64,000 bases of DNA from Paraphysoderma sedebokerense (GCA_025602915.1 JAHLJZ010000116.1:1-64000), one strand, 5' to 3'. Positions 11,147-26,698 are shown, counted from the stretch's first letter. Numbers and translations are program-made. Notes: generated by a model from the sequence alone, not told the origin.

Positions 11147-14100
11147 ATGGTAAGCTGGTCTGCCCGCAGAGATGGCACTCCTTCCAACGGATATAAACAT
11201 AAACAAATCACCCCTAATCGATGTGTCGTATAGGATGGCATATACAGTTACAAAAGATTCATTGATCCGAAGTCAACCGATTTCAAACAAAACTTTATCC
11301 TCGGTTACGTGCGGGCTCAGAGTGAACTTACCTTCCAAACCAAACCATCTGGCCCCTCACTCGTCAACGGATCCGGCGATGCAGAAGATGGAGTACTCCC
11401 CCCGATTGAAGTTCAGAACGAAACCGGTCAAACGATTGTCATGGGATCTTATGTTGATGACATCGAGGTCAATAGTAGCGCCACCCAAATCAAACCCGAG
11501 GGAAAGAAGAAAATGCTGGATGGGATGGTGCAGACTGATCTGGCATCGAGTAAAAGGTGATTTTCTAAGCCTATCATTATTTTCTTTTGTACATATACAA
11601 ATCGATGAATGCTGATATGCACAATGCACTGTTAGGACCAAAGCCTCACATTTGTCGCGAAGGAAAGAATACTTAAAACATCATAAAGCGAAATCTCAAG
11701 CTGAAATTCAGAGTAAGAGTAAGTTTAAGTTTTATGAATGCAATCATCTCTATCCAAATTTCTGTATATCACTACCTCTATCCTAAAGCTATCAAGTACG
11801 ATTTCGACGACGACACATCGTTTCTCAAACCTGAACCGCCAACGGTGATTGATTCATCGTCTGACAATGAGAAATCTAACGACAATGCATCTCAAAAGAA
11901 GCAGCCTATGAAAGCAGGCAAATCAACCGTTAGGCAAGTATCCACCGTTCCCGACCCATCGCCCGAAGCCCCTAGCCTGTCCAAGATTCGTGATGCCGTT
12001 AGACAACAACGAGCAGATACGAAACGTGCTAGAGCTTCCATTCAAAAGAAAGCGGAACCAGCCAAGGAAGCCAAAAAATCTCAAAAATCCAAGAAATCAA
12101 ATGCTGCCGGCAAATCAGGAAGCGTGGAGATAATGACTGTGAGTCACTTTCTTTCTCTCGTTTGAATTTTCTAAAACTGACATTTACGTTTCAGAAATTC
12201 CTATCTGATAAAATCGGCTCTAGTCGCGTAACAGTATTTATCTCTCTCAAAGTTTGCTTCATGGTTCCACTACCAACATTCTTGCTTTATCCACAGATTA
12301 AGCCCGCCCTTGGAATCTACAATAAAGGGAAACGATCAGAGAAAATACAAGTGTCGGAAGGTCCTCGATTTAAACTCTTGGCAACTTAAAGCTCTAACAT
12401 CTCTCAATTAGTTAACAAACTGTATTGCCCATAGGTGTAGGAGATCTCGTATTTTCCGAATCTCGATTCTTTGAGGATTTGGGATCAACTCGGAAACAAA
12501 TTCAATCAAAGTCGAGCAGAAACAAGCCGATATTGCCGTCCAAAACTCATAACTCCATACAATCCAAATACTTTGCTGAGGAATCACCTGCAAATGATGA
12601 CGACGATTACGCTTATGAAGCTCCTCCGGATAATGATAGCAATATATTCCCGGTCAAATCAAGTGGCAATCATTCTCCACAATCGAAAGACCGCAATGCC
12701 TATCCAAGAAATAGTCCTGAATCGCATCATTCAGCTTACTCGCTCGCTCAGAGACAGCGCAAGCTACAATCCACAAAGCAAACCAGACCAGCATCCAAAA
12801 GTCCGCAACAGTCCTCCATTCAAGATACGGGGAATGTTGCCGGCCCTGAACCGACTCGTGAAACTATTGTCGTTGAGGCGAAAATTGACAGGAGAAGGTT
12901 GCGTGAACGTCGACGCAAAATTGTCTTGGAAAGTTCGGATACTGAAATTGAGACTAGCCGAAAACCATCTGCTGACAAGTCACGTCGTGAAATAAGCCGA
13001 TCCGACATAGAGCGTACTGAAGTCGTGGATGACGCTGATGCTGTTAAAATCAAGAATGCCTCGGCAGGTGAAGACAGCATTCCGAAGAAGTCGAACTTGT
13101 GTAATAGTCCAAAGGTTACAGATTAGTCGTCGTCGAATATACCGGAGCACTACTGACGTCTTACCCTTGGGATCTCTTTTTCTGAAATTTATCCAACTTC
13201 AATCGCAACGTCAAAGATTTCCGCTGACCAAAAATCAATAATAAAAGCCTCTTCCGAAAAACAGTCATGCATTCAAACAGGACCCAAACGTCGAAAGGAA
13301 ACCCCGACTACAACTGAAGCTACTGGCTCCGATCCTAAAGATGGTGTCGAGGATGATGAATCTCCTGCCAAAAAGAGCCGCGTATCAAAAGATAGCCGAG
13401 ACACAGTTGATAGACTATTACAGGAGGTTGACCAACTTATAGAAGACCCAACGCTACTTTGGGTCCAAGGGTTTGTTTGACTGATCATTCCATCATCATT
13501 TAACCGATTTGTAGTGTTTAGGGAATGGAGCCCGCAAAGTTCTTAATCATAATTCTATTCCGTTTTTAGCTCACCCAGAAAGCTTCAAAACAGTTCCCGG
13601 CCGACGAATGATAAGATGAACACGGGGGATACAAGCAAGATAGTCGGGGTCCAGTCTCGCAAGCCGCGTAATCCCTTCTTTAGAACACTCGCAATGGTTG
13701 ATATCCCCAGCTACTACGACGAAGATACGACCACAGTAGACGATTTACTCAGATTATCTCACCATAATTACTACCCCGATTCGCAAGATCATCCTTATCC
13801 TCCTCGACCTTGTAGAACGCCGTCGTTTCACAATGAACTCGCCTTCCCCAATTCGCGAGTCGATCTAACTTACGAAGATTTCAAATCACCTGTAGTGTCC
13901 CAAATCGTAGCTCCAGCGTACAAAGAAATCATTGAAATTTCTGATTCCGACGAAGTTCGTGAAATCGTAGAACTAAAAGATGACTCTCAATCTCATACTT
14001 TGCCGCTCCCTCTTCCCATAGACCGCGTACATCATGTTGGTCATCCTGGCCGCTCATATTCAGTCGAGAATGATTACGAACTTGACGAAATGAATTTACT

Positions 14101-14404
14101 TTCTGATGAGGTTGAAGCAGATTTGCGTGCTGGTTTACAAGAAATGGTCGAAGGCGGGGAGATTGGTTACGGATTGCAATCTGAGGTTGGTAATAGAGTC
14201 GGGTTAGGAGTCGGGTTGGGTTTGACTGGAGGGGGTATCAGCAGAGGGTTATTGTCAGAATCTGGAGTCAGATTGGGACTGACGGGTCATGATGTCGCTG
14301 GGGTTATTAACAGTGGTTTTAGGGGATTAACAAGTCAATCTGGAGTTAGCATGAATGGTGTTGAGGCGCCTAGATTTAACTTTCGGCCACATCGATTACA
14401 TTAA
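11147..14404 (+). CDS. Large disordered nuclear protein with SUMO-interacting-like motifs, 9 exons
   Basis: My model uses exons at 11147-11149 (a lone ATG), 11234-11556, 11636-11718, 11789-12138, 12195-12233, 12297-12360, 12435-13114, 13217-13470 and 13570-14404, summing to 2631 nt (876 aa). Short conserved-looking blocks occur early (DGIYSYKRFIDPKSTDFKQN; then ALGIYNKGKRSEKIQVSEG joined to VGDLVFSESRFFEDL). The rest is Ser/Lys/Glu-rich and disordered. At least three hydrophobic-acidic motifs look like SUMO-interacting motifs: TVIDSSSDNE, KIVLESSDTEIE and EIIEISDSDEV. The C-terminal tail is Gly-rich with repeated GLG/SGV units. DNA-repair or chromatin scaffolding is inferred; the family is not recognised. 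The single-codon first exon is the least certain part. Confidence 0.65.
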
Positions 14405-14839
14405 CCTATCTTTTCTGTTCTAAGTCCGAACTTTCTTTTTACCGTCCAGACTGACAATGATTTTTAATGATTTCTTTTGGAAATAATTCTGGAAAGGATC
14501 CTTTGTATTTCTTCTTTGCTAACCTGAAATTTGGAGCCTGACTTTTGTTACTTGATGAATGACACATCTACATTCCCGAATATTGTGATACTTTTCGGTG
14601 ACAATAAAGCAACCGATCACAACCGGTCAATTTCCAAATGGAAAAGAATTTATGTCATTTTATACAACGTTAAGAATGGATATACTACATTTCTTGGTGA
14701 AAAATAAAACTACAACTGAGATATACAACCCCCACCAAAAAATAACCTCGCTATTGAATTAATTAATTAACAACATCTCGACAAAAAGCTAAACTAAAAA
14801 CGATATCTTGATTCTAACTGATCACGGGATTTCGTTCTA
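14405..14839. other. Intergenic, convergent 3' ends
   Basis: AT-rich sequence between two converging genes. No coding exon or repeat is seen. Confidence 0.4.
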
Positions 14840-15619
14840 TTAACGTCTCAGTGTTAAACTTTCGGGAAATTCATAGTCTAGTGCTAACAGTCCGTCTGTT
14901 TCGACGATTTTGGAGATATATTTCTCACGGAGAGCAAGGTGATCCGGATGAGTAAGGTATTCGTTTAAATACTAAAGAAAAAAAATCAGTGAGTACAATT
15001 CAGTACAATCATTCAATAAACGTGACAATCTGACGATCTTCTAAAACTCTCGTTGCCGTCCGTAACAAAGTTCAAATCAATGAAAACAAGAGTACAAACC
15101 TGTCTTGGACCCCAAATTTCAATCACACATCCATGGGTATACCCTTTACCTCGATCGGTAAAGTTAGGTCCACAATGGACTTTATGGACCCATGAAATGG
15201 TAGTTTTCAGTTTCACTATTTCGTTCAACATTTCGGCAGTAGATTCTGGTGGTGTGTTGGGCTTGATTTTGAATAACACTGTTTGAGTTTGATTGATTTT
15301 ACCAGAATGTTTTGGGATGATGGGATTATGTATTTGTGGGGTTAAGAGGTGTCCAAGTAGGTTCAAGCGCCGGAAAAAGTGGTTTGATCGGGACGTTTAT
15401 GAGTAAGTTTAGGAGAGGTATATTGAGGTTGGATTTCAAAAGATAAGTGAAGAAATAGTTGAGATTAGTAATTGTGAAAGAAGGGTTTGGATTTAAATGT
15501 ATAAAAGTAAAAGGAAAAGTGACATCCATACCGATATGACTGATAAGCGAACGTTCAGTTGGAGCCGCAACGACCAAACTGAAGAGACAAATCAATGCGA
15601 CAATAATATTCTTCAACAT
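14840..15619 (-). CDS. Secreted stress-responsive Dabb (alpha/beta barrel) protein, 3 exons
   Basis: Exons 15619-15532, 15278-15100 and 14971-14840 give 132 aa. Exon 1 is a signal peptide (MLKNIIVALICLFSLVVAA) plus a short linker. Splicing then creates SHIVLFKIKP, the diagnostic first strand of Dabb domains. It is followed by CGPNFTDRGKGYTHGCVIE and YLNEYLTHPDHLALREKYI, which match the family's GxNxxxRGxGYTHGxxxE and YxxHPxH blocks. Most Dabb proteins are cytosolic dimers; a secreted form is unusual. The catalytic role is unknown, and family members range from stress proteins to polyketide cyclases. No biosynthetic neighbour is seen apart from a carbohydrate-active and a copper enzyme nearby. 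Confidence 0.88.
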
Positions 15620-15904
15620 GACTTTCAACTTTTCGAAATGAATAGATATTATATAAATTCTTTTGATTCTCTTTCTATGGTTCTTGGAAAAGTTTTTGGA
15701 ATAAACAACTGTTTTCCGTCCTTGAAGGGGTTTTAATTGTAAAAAAGTTTTGGGCAAATTTGGGCGCGCATGTTGGCCATTTTATATTCTTTTTTGGCGT
15801 CGCACAAAAACAGCCGAAACTGGAGAACCAACGCGTTCGGAGTGTTTTGTGTAAGGGAAGGCAGAAATTACACATTCGTATTGGCCGAGAAGATTGTTAT
15901 CAGT

Positions 15905-16081
15905 ATGGGAATTGAAAATACGTCTGAAACTTGCGATGGGAACAGCGAAAAAAGATTGACCGTTGCGGAATCAGATTTCATTCGAAGTTTTGAAAGAACG
16001 TGGTTGGAACTCCAAACAGTTCAGCGTGCGAATGCCTATTGTGCCATTTCTAGGGAGTTGGGCAATAAGAGCTACTTGTGA
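15905..16081 (+). CDS. Possible small helical protein, first exon only
   Basis: An ATG at 15905 opens a frame of about 58 aa (MGIENTSETCDGNSEKRLTV and on) with a helical charged segment ending RELGNKSYL. A good donor (GTGAGA) at about 16079 suggests continuation in exons I could not place confidently; a candidate acceptor follows at about 16127. It lies between the Dabb start and the CHID1-like 3' end. The family is not recognised, and it may not be a gene. Confidence 0.3.
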   Translation: MGIENTSETCDGNSEKRLTVAESDFIRSFERTWLELQTVQRANAYCAISRELGNKSYL

Positions 16082-16257
16082 GATAAAACCTTTTGTATGT
16101 GTTGTTTGGGATTGTATGGCATTATAAACAGTATCCTGCGGCTGCTTTCGAAAAATTTGGAATCCCAGTTGCTTGATACTATGCAATATTGTACAATGGT
16201 TATAATACTTACAGCGATAATCTCATTTGACCGAACCCTACTTTGATTCCAACATCT

Positions 16258-17981
16258 TTACAGAGCTTCAAACTGTAAATCATGCAAACCTTATGTGAGA
16301 ATTCATCCATTTATGAAGATAATGAAATCAGCAACTTACAAACTCATTCACTCCTTGGCCTAACTCCCATATACTAATTCCAGTCTTCGTCTGTTTCACT
16401 AGCTTTACTCTAGATTTAATTGACTTTTGTGAAGGAAACATTACAATTATAGTTGTCATTCGAAAGAATTCAAAGAAGTTCTAGTTCCGGAGAGAAGAAC
16501 ATTTGACGTACCTTTACAGTTGGCACCCAGGCGGTATGTTTCATTCCCTTTCCGTCAACATACGAATACATCGTTTCTTCATTCTCCTTGTCCCATCTTT
16601 CTTTCCCGGTGGGATATTTGGCTTTCAACTCAAGATATTGTGGTGCCGTTAAAGCATCCACAGAAGCGGCAGCAGAAGAGGAAGGAGCGAAAGAGTAGTC
16701 CCAACCGTAAAAATTGAAGCCGGTTAAGATTTTTGAGCGGTAATTGGATTTTGATTTAGCTGCTTGTGATAGTGGTGTAAGGCTGATGATATTTCAGTTT
16801 TGCAATAGAGAGTTTGTAAAATAGTATGTCAAAGATGATTGAATTAAAAGTATCGAACCGTTCAATATTCCTTCGCACCCAATCAATAGGCGAGTTTGGG
16901 CCTGGTCTGAGAAGCAAATACAAAAGTCAGTCGCAACCACCTGAGATATGTCTGCGACAAAACTACCAACTTTTGAGGGCTTGAATGATCATAGGTCATA
17001 AGCGAGAATCTGTCCACGTATTCTCCAAACTCTTGCAAGTGATTTTCCTCAAAAACATAAGGTCCTTTAGCATCTGGGCCGATAACAAGGACGAGCAGTT
17101 TCTGCCTTGATTTAAGTTCCGCAGATATTGTCTTAACAAAAGATAGAAATAGACTGGGGAGGTGCAATTCAAGTGTAACTGTATATTTTGAAGGCGAGAC
17201 ATAAGTACAACTCGGCGAAAGAATGGTGCTCTATTGAAGAAAGAAGGAAACTGACCTCCGTCGAAGTTTCCTTTTTCACAGTCTGCTACAATAGCTTTAC
17301 TCAATCTCTTTTGCTCATTCGCATCTTGGATCACCGCGAGAAAATCATCCTGTTGGAAATCATGAAGAATATAGCGAGGTAATACTTTTGATCGATGAGG
17401 AGACGAGCGAAGCAAATTAAGGAATGTAGAGTTGATATCGTGATGACCTTCTATCAGGTATTTCTTGGGGGAACTACCGACATGCAAAATCATAAACGTA
17501 AGTCTTTCGAGAGAAAAGATAAAAAAAGGGCGGAGGTCGATACGATACGTTCTCTTCACGTTGAACCACCTGCATTGATAACAAAGCACCGATCCGTAAG
17601 ATAAATCATGAAGTAACTCTATTAGAGGAATTCGAGTGCCTAGTATAACAGAAAATCCAATGATACGAACACTGGCGACACATGCGTGATCTTATTCGCA
17701 TATTCTAAAGCGTAATCAAATCCCTTTGAATTCCATGGAGTTATATATCCAAGTATTTCTGTATCAGGGGTGCTTGCTGCTGTTGACTGCTTCGTATCAG
17801 AATGCGAAGGGGTTGGGCCGATGTGCTCGATCCTCGGACTTGCAGAAAAATACAAAGCAACTAGTAGTGCTAATCCTGAAAGCGGAAGTATGTACTTTGA
17901 AATAGATAATCTTGAGTTATTCTTATGAGTTGATGTCGCAGAAGGTGGTTGTATCGTGGTTTTCTTCTTCGTTTTGACCAT
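16258..17981 (-). CDS. CHID1-like glycosyl hydrolase 18 protein with N-terminal membrane anchor
   Basis: The start is at 17981 and exon 1 is 17981-17671; at least six more exons follow, the last only 15 nt (16272-16258, Phe-Glu-Ala-Leu-stop). Residues 31-47 form one hydrophobic anchor after a Lys-rich cytosolic start, so it is a type II membrane or signal-anchor protein. The GH18 barrel follows CHID1/SI-CLP in order: ILGYITPWNSKGFDYAL, ITHVSPV, GHHDIN, LPRYILHDF, NFDGV, DRFSLMTYDHS, PGPNSPIDW and GISIWELGQGV. The CHID1 group binds chitin-like sugars and usually lacks the full DxxDxDxE chitinase motif. Here the equivalent position reads NFDGVTLEL, so hydrolysis is doubtful. It is probably secretory-pathway localised. 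Confidence 0.88.
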
Positions 17982-18896
17982 GGTAAAAGTAAAGCAATGG
18001 TTCTCTAATCATTGAGAACTCGCAACTCGGAATTCGAGACTCACGACTTCCATTTCGAAAATACAAGTGGCCGGATCCTTGGTCGTGGGTGCACACTCAT
18101 TAATATAATTACAACTATCATTTATGTATTATTACTTAATACTACGGAATTCAAGTTTGTTGGTTGATGAATTTCAAGCCTCCTACCCAATTTGAGACAT
18201 TCTTTATTCGCACCTGGAAACATTGAAAAAGTTTTGAAATGAAAATGCGTAGTAATCATGTACACATAACGCTAGCGAGCCTGCTTAATCGATGCATGAG
18301 TTACCTTTAATCGAGTAGAGTTTCCGATGGTTTAACAAGTGCGACCCACAAGTTTGATTATCCGAAACCCTAATTTATCTGGAATCTGGACCATAGGCGC
18401 GAACGTTCGTGGTTGGGACGATAGATTGGCGCTTCTGAAAATCAAGTACTAATAATACTTTGACATCACACCGAGTGTAACTTCAATTGCAATCATTATT
18501 ATTTTCCTGAGTATATTTTCTGAATTATTAATAAGGATTAAGTCCATTGTAGGAATAAGCGCAACACACATTGCAGTTGAAAGGAATTTGGACGAGTAAT
18601 TCAAAATCTGACATGCGTGGACAGTGATGCAACAATGGATTGCTGAAAAAATAACAAGGATGAGTGTATTTGAGAGATGTGATTGTCACAGTTACTGGGC
18701 GATTGAATATATTTGGAGCATACTTTGAGCGCCATGACGAACTCCACCGGAACAGTCAACTCGTTTAACTGCTCGGACTATATCATTGCAATGCACCGCT
18801 TCCTTTTTAACCGAGAAGTTTTCAAAATACCTCTTGTTTATAAAACTCGGAGCTCCCTTTGTTAATTTACTTCTTGAGCATATCTGCTTTGACAAA
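17982..18896. other. Intergenic between CHID1-like gene and tyrosinase
   Basis: Divergent promoter region of about 0.9 kb. On the minus strand a possible short exon at about 18378-18436 would encode KRQSIVPTTNVRAYGPDSR then stop, and a 28-codon frame lies at about 18530-18616. Neither could be tied into a gene. No RNA gene is seen. Confidence 0.35.
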
Positions 18897-20790
18897 ATGA
18901 AGACAAATCCATTGTTGGTTCTCTGCTCTTTGCTGCTTTTACTGACGGCCGACTCTGAAGCTGCCGCTCCGTCGTGTCAACGTCCGCGACTCCGAAAGGA
19001 AGTGAGGTTAATATATACGTTTTTTTTATCTTTCCCTTCACACAATCCATTTCCTTCCGCCCATTTTTTGTATAATGATTATTTATTGTTTCTCTTGTAT
19101 TCTCGCATTGTCCGTCATCAATAATTTAACCAAACTAATATGACAATCATTCCTTTAATTACAACGTTTTTATTCATAAAGAGATTTGACTCCCCAAGAG
19201 TGGCAAGCATACACTGGCGCTATTCGACAATTAAAGGCTTCCGGTAGATACGACGGCTACACTCGAATTCACGTTCAGTACACTCAACAAGCGCATGGGT
19301 GAGTTCTCAATTTGTAAACTGATGCATTTTGCGACCAACTTAATCTAATTTGTCTTAAACTTTTTCAGAGGTCAAAATTTTCTCCCGTGGCATCGACGTT
19401 TACTCTATGATTTTGAAACTGATATCATAAACTTGACCAATGGCGCTGTACGAGGGATTCCATATTTCGACTCTCACTCTTCATATGTTTGTACTCTTTA
19501 TTCTCGCCAGAGCATTGAAGTGCTGCGTTCTGACTCTTCTATCTGACGTGATAATGCAGGGTATCTTCGATCCTCAAAGTTCAGTTTATGGTAGATAAAA
19601 CATTTCCCTCCGGAGTCGCATATGTTTTGAATACTGCTCCTCTAATTCTCTATTTTGTTCTCTCTTACCTTTATCTAGTTGGCAATCCGACTGGCTGTGT
19701 AACAGAAGGCCCTTTCGCTGGTTTCATGGCGGTAGACGGACAGTGCGTCACTCGTGCTTACAACGGTGATTTTTCAATTGATTCTTTGATTTGCAAGAAG
19801 TTGCAAAAAGTTCTTACTTTCAATATTCACAGCGTCTGTCACTGCCGTCGATCCTCGAGTTATCGCAGCATTGATCCTGGAAAATCAGCCTTTCGCTACA
19901 TACAGTGACACCTATGAATTCGGGCAGCACGCTGCAGTTCATTCAGCTATCGGTGGTCATATGGCTACATTGACTGGCAGTACGAACGATCCTATGTTCT
20001 TTATGCATCATGTATGAGCTTTCTCTCTTCGCTCATTTGTTTAGTTGCTGTTTGTTAAAAGTTTATATCTTTAGGCTCATGTTGATTACATCTGGTACAA
20101 ACGACAATGGGCTAATCCCCAACAAACCTATTGGGACCTTAACGGTCAACATGGTAAGAAGCTTCCTTCTTTGTTACTATGGTCACTTGATTAGGCATGT
20201 GATATCAACCCTTCTCATTCTCGACAGGCGGTCAACCTGTGAATTTGCAATCTCTTATTCCCGGACCCTGGGCTGAAAATAACGGCAGAGGATTTCAGAT
20301 CAGTGACACTTACTGGACATTATGGTAAAGTCATTTTTGAAACTACCTTGGATCCTTCCATCTTGAATACTGAAACCACTTTCAATTTATTTATAGCTAC
20401 GATTACCAAGACCCCAGTGGCCGTACCAGACTCAAGAAACGTCAAGCTCCTAGCAACCCTGACATGAAAACTGGACCATTCGGTGATCTCGATCCCAAGA
20501 AAATTAAACCCATCACCAAACTACAGGCTACTCAACTTCAGGCTTTCAATATTCCAGAAGACAGGTATAACAAAGCTTATGATTATTTGACAAGCTTAGT
20601 GGACAAGTTGAACGGTAGATTAGCAAAAGGAGAAAAAGTTCCTGATTTGATGGATATCAAAAAGAGTGATGAAGTGCCAGAACAGAATGCGCCAGTTGAC
20701 AAGAATAGTGGTGCGGTTGGTTCAGGGGTAAATAGTATTCAGGCTTTAGTAATGGGATTGCTTGCGTCGGTGATGGTTATGTTTCTGTAG
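18897..20790 (+). CDS. Secreted tyrosinase with GPI-like tail, about 9 exons
   Basis: The N-terminus (MKTNPLLVLCSLLLLLTADS) is a signal peptide. The copper-A site is built across exons: RIHVQYTQQAHG, then FLPWHRRLLYDFE. Copper-B has HAAVHSAIGGHM and DPMFFMHHAHVDYIWYKRQW, matching the type-3 copper fold of the common central domain. These enzymes oxidise mono- and diphenols to quinones, for melanin or wall cross-linking. The last 25 residues (SIQALVMGLLASVMVMFL) are hydrophobic after a polar linker, suggesting GPI anchoring. Intron joins include DPQSSVY to VGNPTGC and FMHH to AHVDY, all GT-AG. Exon borders in the middle are approximate. Confidence 0.93.
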
Positions 20791-21224
20791 GCTACCTACA
20801 ATTGATTGCCAGCAGCAGTTATTCAACAATGTTTTCCCGTTACGGTATGACATTCTTCGCCCTTCATTATTCAAAGAACTCTCTATACTTCTCGATATAA
20901 TATCCTTGATTGGTCCTGTATTCAGATAGAACCGAAATTTTAATAAATTGTAGCTTCATTAATGAATTCGTGTCATGTCCCTAGTAGTTAGTGTTCAGCG
21001 TAGATTTGATAGTAACTGTTCACGTGTAACATAAACACTATTGTTCAATACCACAATCTCCATTGTAGTATATCTTATGCTTGCAACAAGATGATATATA
21101 AGATTTTTCACATATTATATCGGCCCTTTGCCTCTTCTATCACCTATCACATGCGACTCCAAATGCCGATCCCTACCAGTTCAACCGACAACAAGTCGAT
21201 GATATCTACAATGTCATCTTAGTG
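20791..21224. other. Intergenic, 3' flank of tyrosinase
   Basis: AT-rich 3' flank. Towards its end, around 21150-21224, the plus strand has short protein-like runs (DPYQFNRQQVDDIYNVI) that lead into the left arm of the foldback repeat. No intact gene is seen. Confidence 0.35.
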
Positions 21225-21523
21225 GGTTCAAATCGCAAGAGTGTCACCAAGCTCTCATTCATTTGATGATCACTCAGTTAGCATGATCACAAATCGAAGT
21301 CTATAAAGCCGAAATCACAGAATCCATCAAGAGCACGTTGTTAGGTGACATTTGTGATTGTATTTGACTTCGTAAGGAGTGGAGCTCGGCTTCAACTTCA
21401 GCTAACAAGGTGCTCTTCATGGATTCTGTAATTTCAACGTTGTAGACTTCAATTTGTGATTTGGCTAACTGAGTGATCATTAAAGGAATGAGAACTTGGT
21501 GACACTCTTGCGATTTGAATCCA
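21225..21523. repeat. Imperfect foldback (inverted) repeat of a gene fragment
   Basis: The left arm (about 21225-21345) and right arm (about 21399-21523) are inverted copies with scattered mismatches, separated by a spacer of about 53 nt. Read inward, both arms encode similar peptides: GFKSQECHQALIHLMITQLA on plus and GFKSQECHQVLIPLMITQLA on minus, then a shared stretch like SQIEVY..EITES.KSTLL. The left arm has an in-frame stop; the right arm stays open longer (AEVEAELHSLRSQI). This looks like a head-to-head duplicated exon from an unidentified gene. Transcripts could form a long hairpin. Confidence 0.7.
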
Positions 21524-21775
21524 TCGACTCTACATTTTTTGCAAGGAATTCTCAGTCACAAGTTTTTTAGACTCACATTATAAAAAGTTTCAGGCAACAT
21601 TATACAATTATATAATACATTTTGTTTGATTGATATGACAAATGCAGTTACATTTTATCAAATTCTACAATCATTATGCCCAAATTATGAATATCACCAT
21701 GCTTTATAAACTTGTATCTTGATCCCGGGTTTTTATCAGATCTATAAACTTATCATAAATGTGTAATTCGAATAC

Positions 21776-22456
21776 CTATTTGAAATCGTGATTAATTGCA
21801 ACCCGCTGAAAGATGAAACTTTGAGTAACTTACACAATACAATATTTGGCAAACCAAAATTATCGCCCGAAAATGAACTAACCCAATATCCACGAATTTT
21901 AGTACATTATCCATCGTTTTCACAATATCATTCTCCTTCGTTCCTTTATTTTCCATGATAAACTTTAATAATGCTTGTTTTTCCGCCACATTTTGAATCA
22001 ATGGTCCAGCGGTTGAAAACGTCGAAAAAAGAAAGTACAAGTGCATGGCGAGAGTAGCGTAATAGTATATTTTAAAACTACTGAGTCGTTGCTTCACACT
22101 TATCGTTATAATCTTTACTTCTGGATAGATTATATCGCAAACATACCTGGTAGATACTCCAAATACCCAAAAATGCAAAAATTCCGGCCGAATGTTCATA
22201 CAAATACGCAGATAAAATTTGAAAAGCAACATTCCACTGGCTTGTTATTAAAGCTGTGAATAAGTGAGTGATGTGAGTTTAAACATCGATGTTACGCTCA
22301 TATCATAATTAAATTTGTTATTTTACCTTTCCACGCGACAGACACGGTCTGCGAGAAGGGAGACTAAACATAACAGTTAGTGAATTCAAATAGGTATAAA
22401 CTTGATGAATGAAATATATAAAGAATATTACTGTAATCAAGGGAATGAGTCTCCAT
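21776..22456 (-). CDS. Small multi-pass membrane protein, unrecognised, 5 exons
   Basis: My minus-strand model starts at 22456 (METHSLDY), passes through short exons giving ISLLADRVCRVE, then SQWNVAFQILSAYLYEHSAG with IFAFLGIWSIYQ, then FKIYYYATLAMHLYFLF and a Lys/Glu-rich loop, then VHFRAIILVCQILYC and a terminal RVAINHDFK. All joins use GT-AG and keep frame, giving about 140 aa with three hydrophobic segments. The family is not recognised and function is unknown. The first two exons are the least certain. Confidence 0.5.
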
Positions 22457-23123
22457 AGCGGGAACAGATATACGCCTCTTTCAAGGACACAGAAAAAGCA
22501 ACACGTTCTATTTAACTATTTTAGATTGGAAACCAAGGGGAGTGTAGCGTTAGCAGTCACACAGCACAGTTGGGAGATATAAGGTGCACAACTAATTTGA
22601 AGGGAGCTACTAACTTATCTCTCAGTTTCAATGAAGATTTACTCATCGGAGACTGCTTTTATTGTGTTATAAATTGGGAGAAGAAGATTTAAAGCTCAGT
22701 TGGAAATGACTGCGACTCGCGAATTGGATTGTCCGACAATAACGTTCCCAAATGCAACGCTGATGGTAAAAACGTACTGTCCATGATCATTGTTCATTCT
22801 ATTTCATATATAAATAATCATCCACAACAAAAATTTATGCAACCGCCAAAAATCCAATCAACCGAGAAGCAAGCCAAACTTAAATACAATAAATACAGAT
22901 ACTTCAATCCCCACACTGAAGTCTGCACGGCATACCAAGAACATTTATAAAATTTGTGATTCTAATTACACGACATCTAATTGAGTAGAAGATAAGAAAT
23001 GGAACCCCCTGGTGCATAAATTATTGCAGATCACTTCAGTGTACCTTTCCAACGAGTTTCCAGTGCTTCTTCGGTTAAAAAAATCGGTATATGAATGAAA
23101 GATTCCTTCCTTGCTTTTTTTTA
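22457..23123. other. Intergenic upstream of small membrane gene, downstream of muskelin
   Basis: Contains the 5' flank of the membrane-protein gene. A 73-codon plus-strand frame at 22729-22950 lacks an ATG at its start and has no recognisable motif. I do not call it a gene. Confidence 0.35.

Positions 23124-26698
<3,575 letters not shown>

Noticed and set aside
21215-21240. GGTTCAAATC resembling a tRNA B box
   Set aside because: No A box or acceptor stem at the right distance; the motif belongs to the foldback coding repeat.
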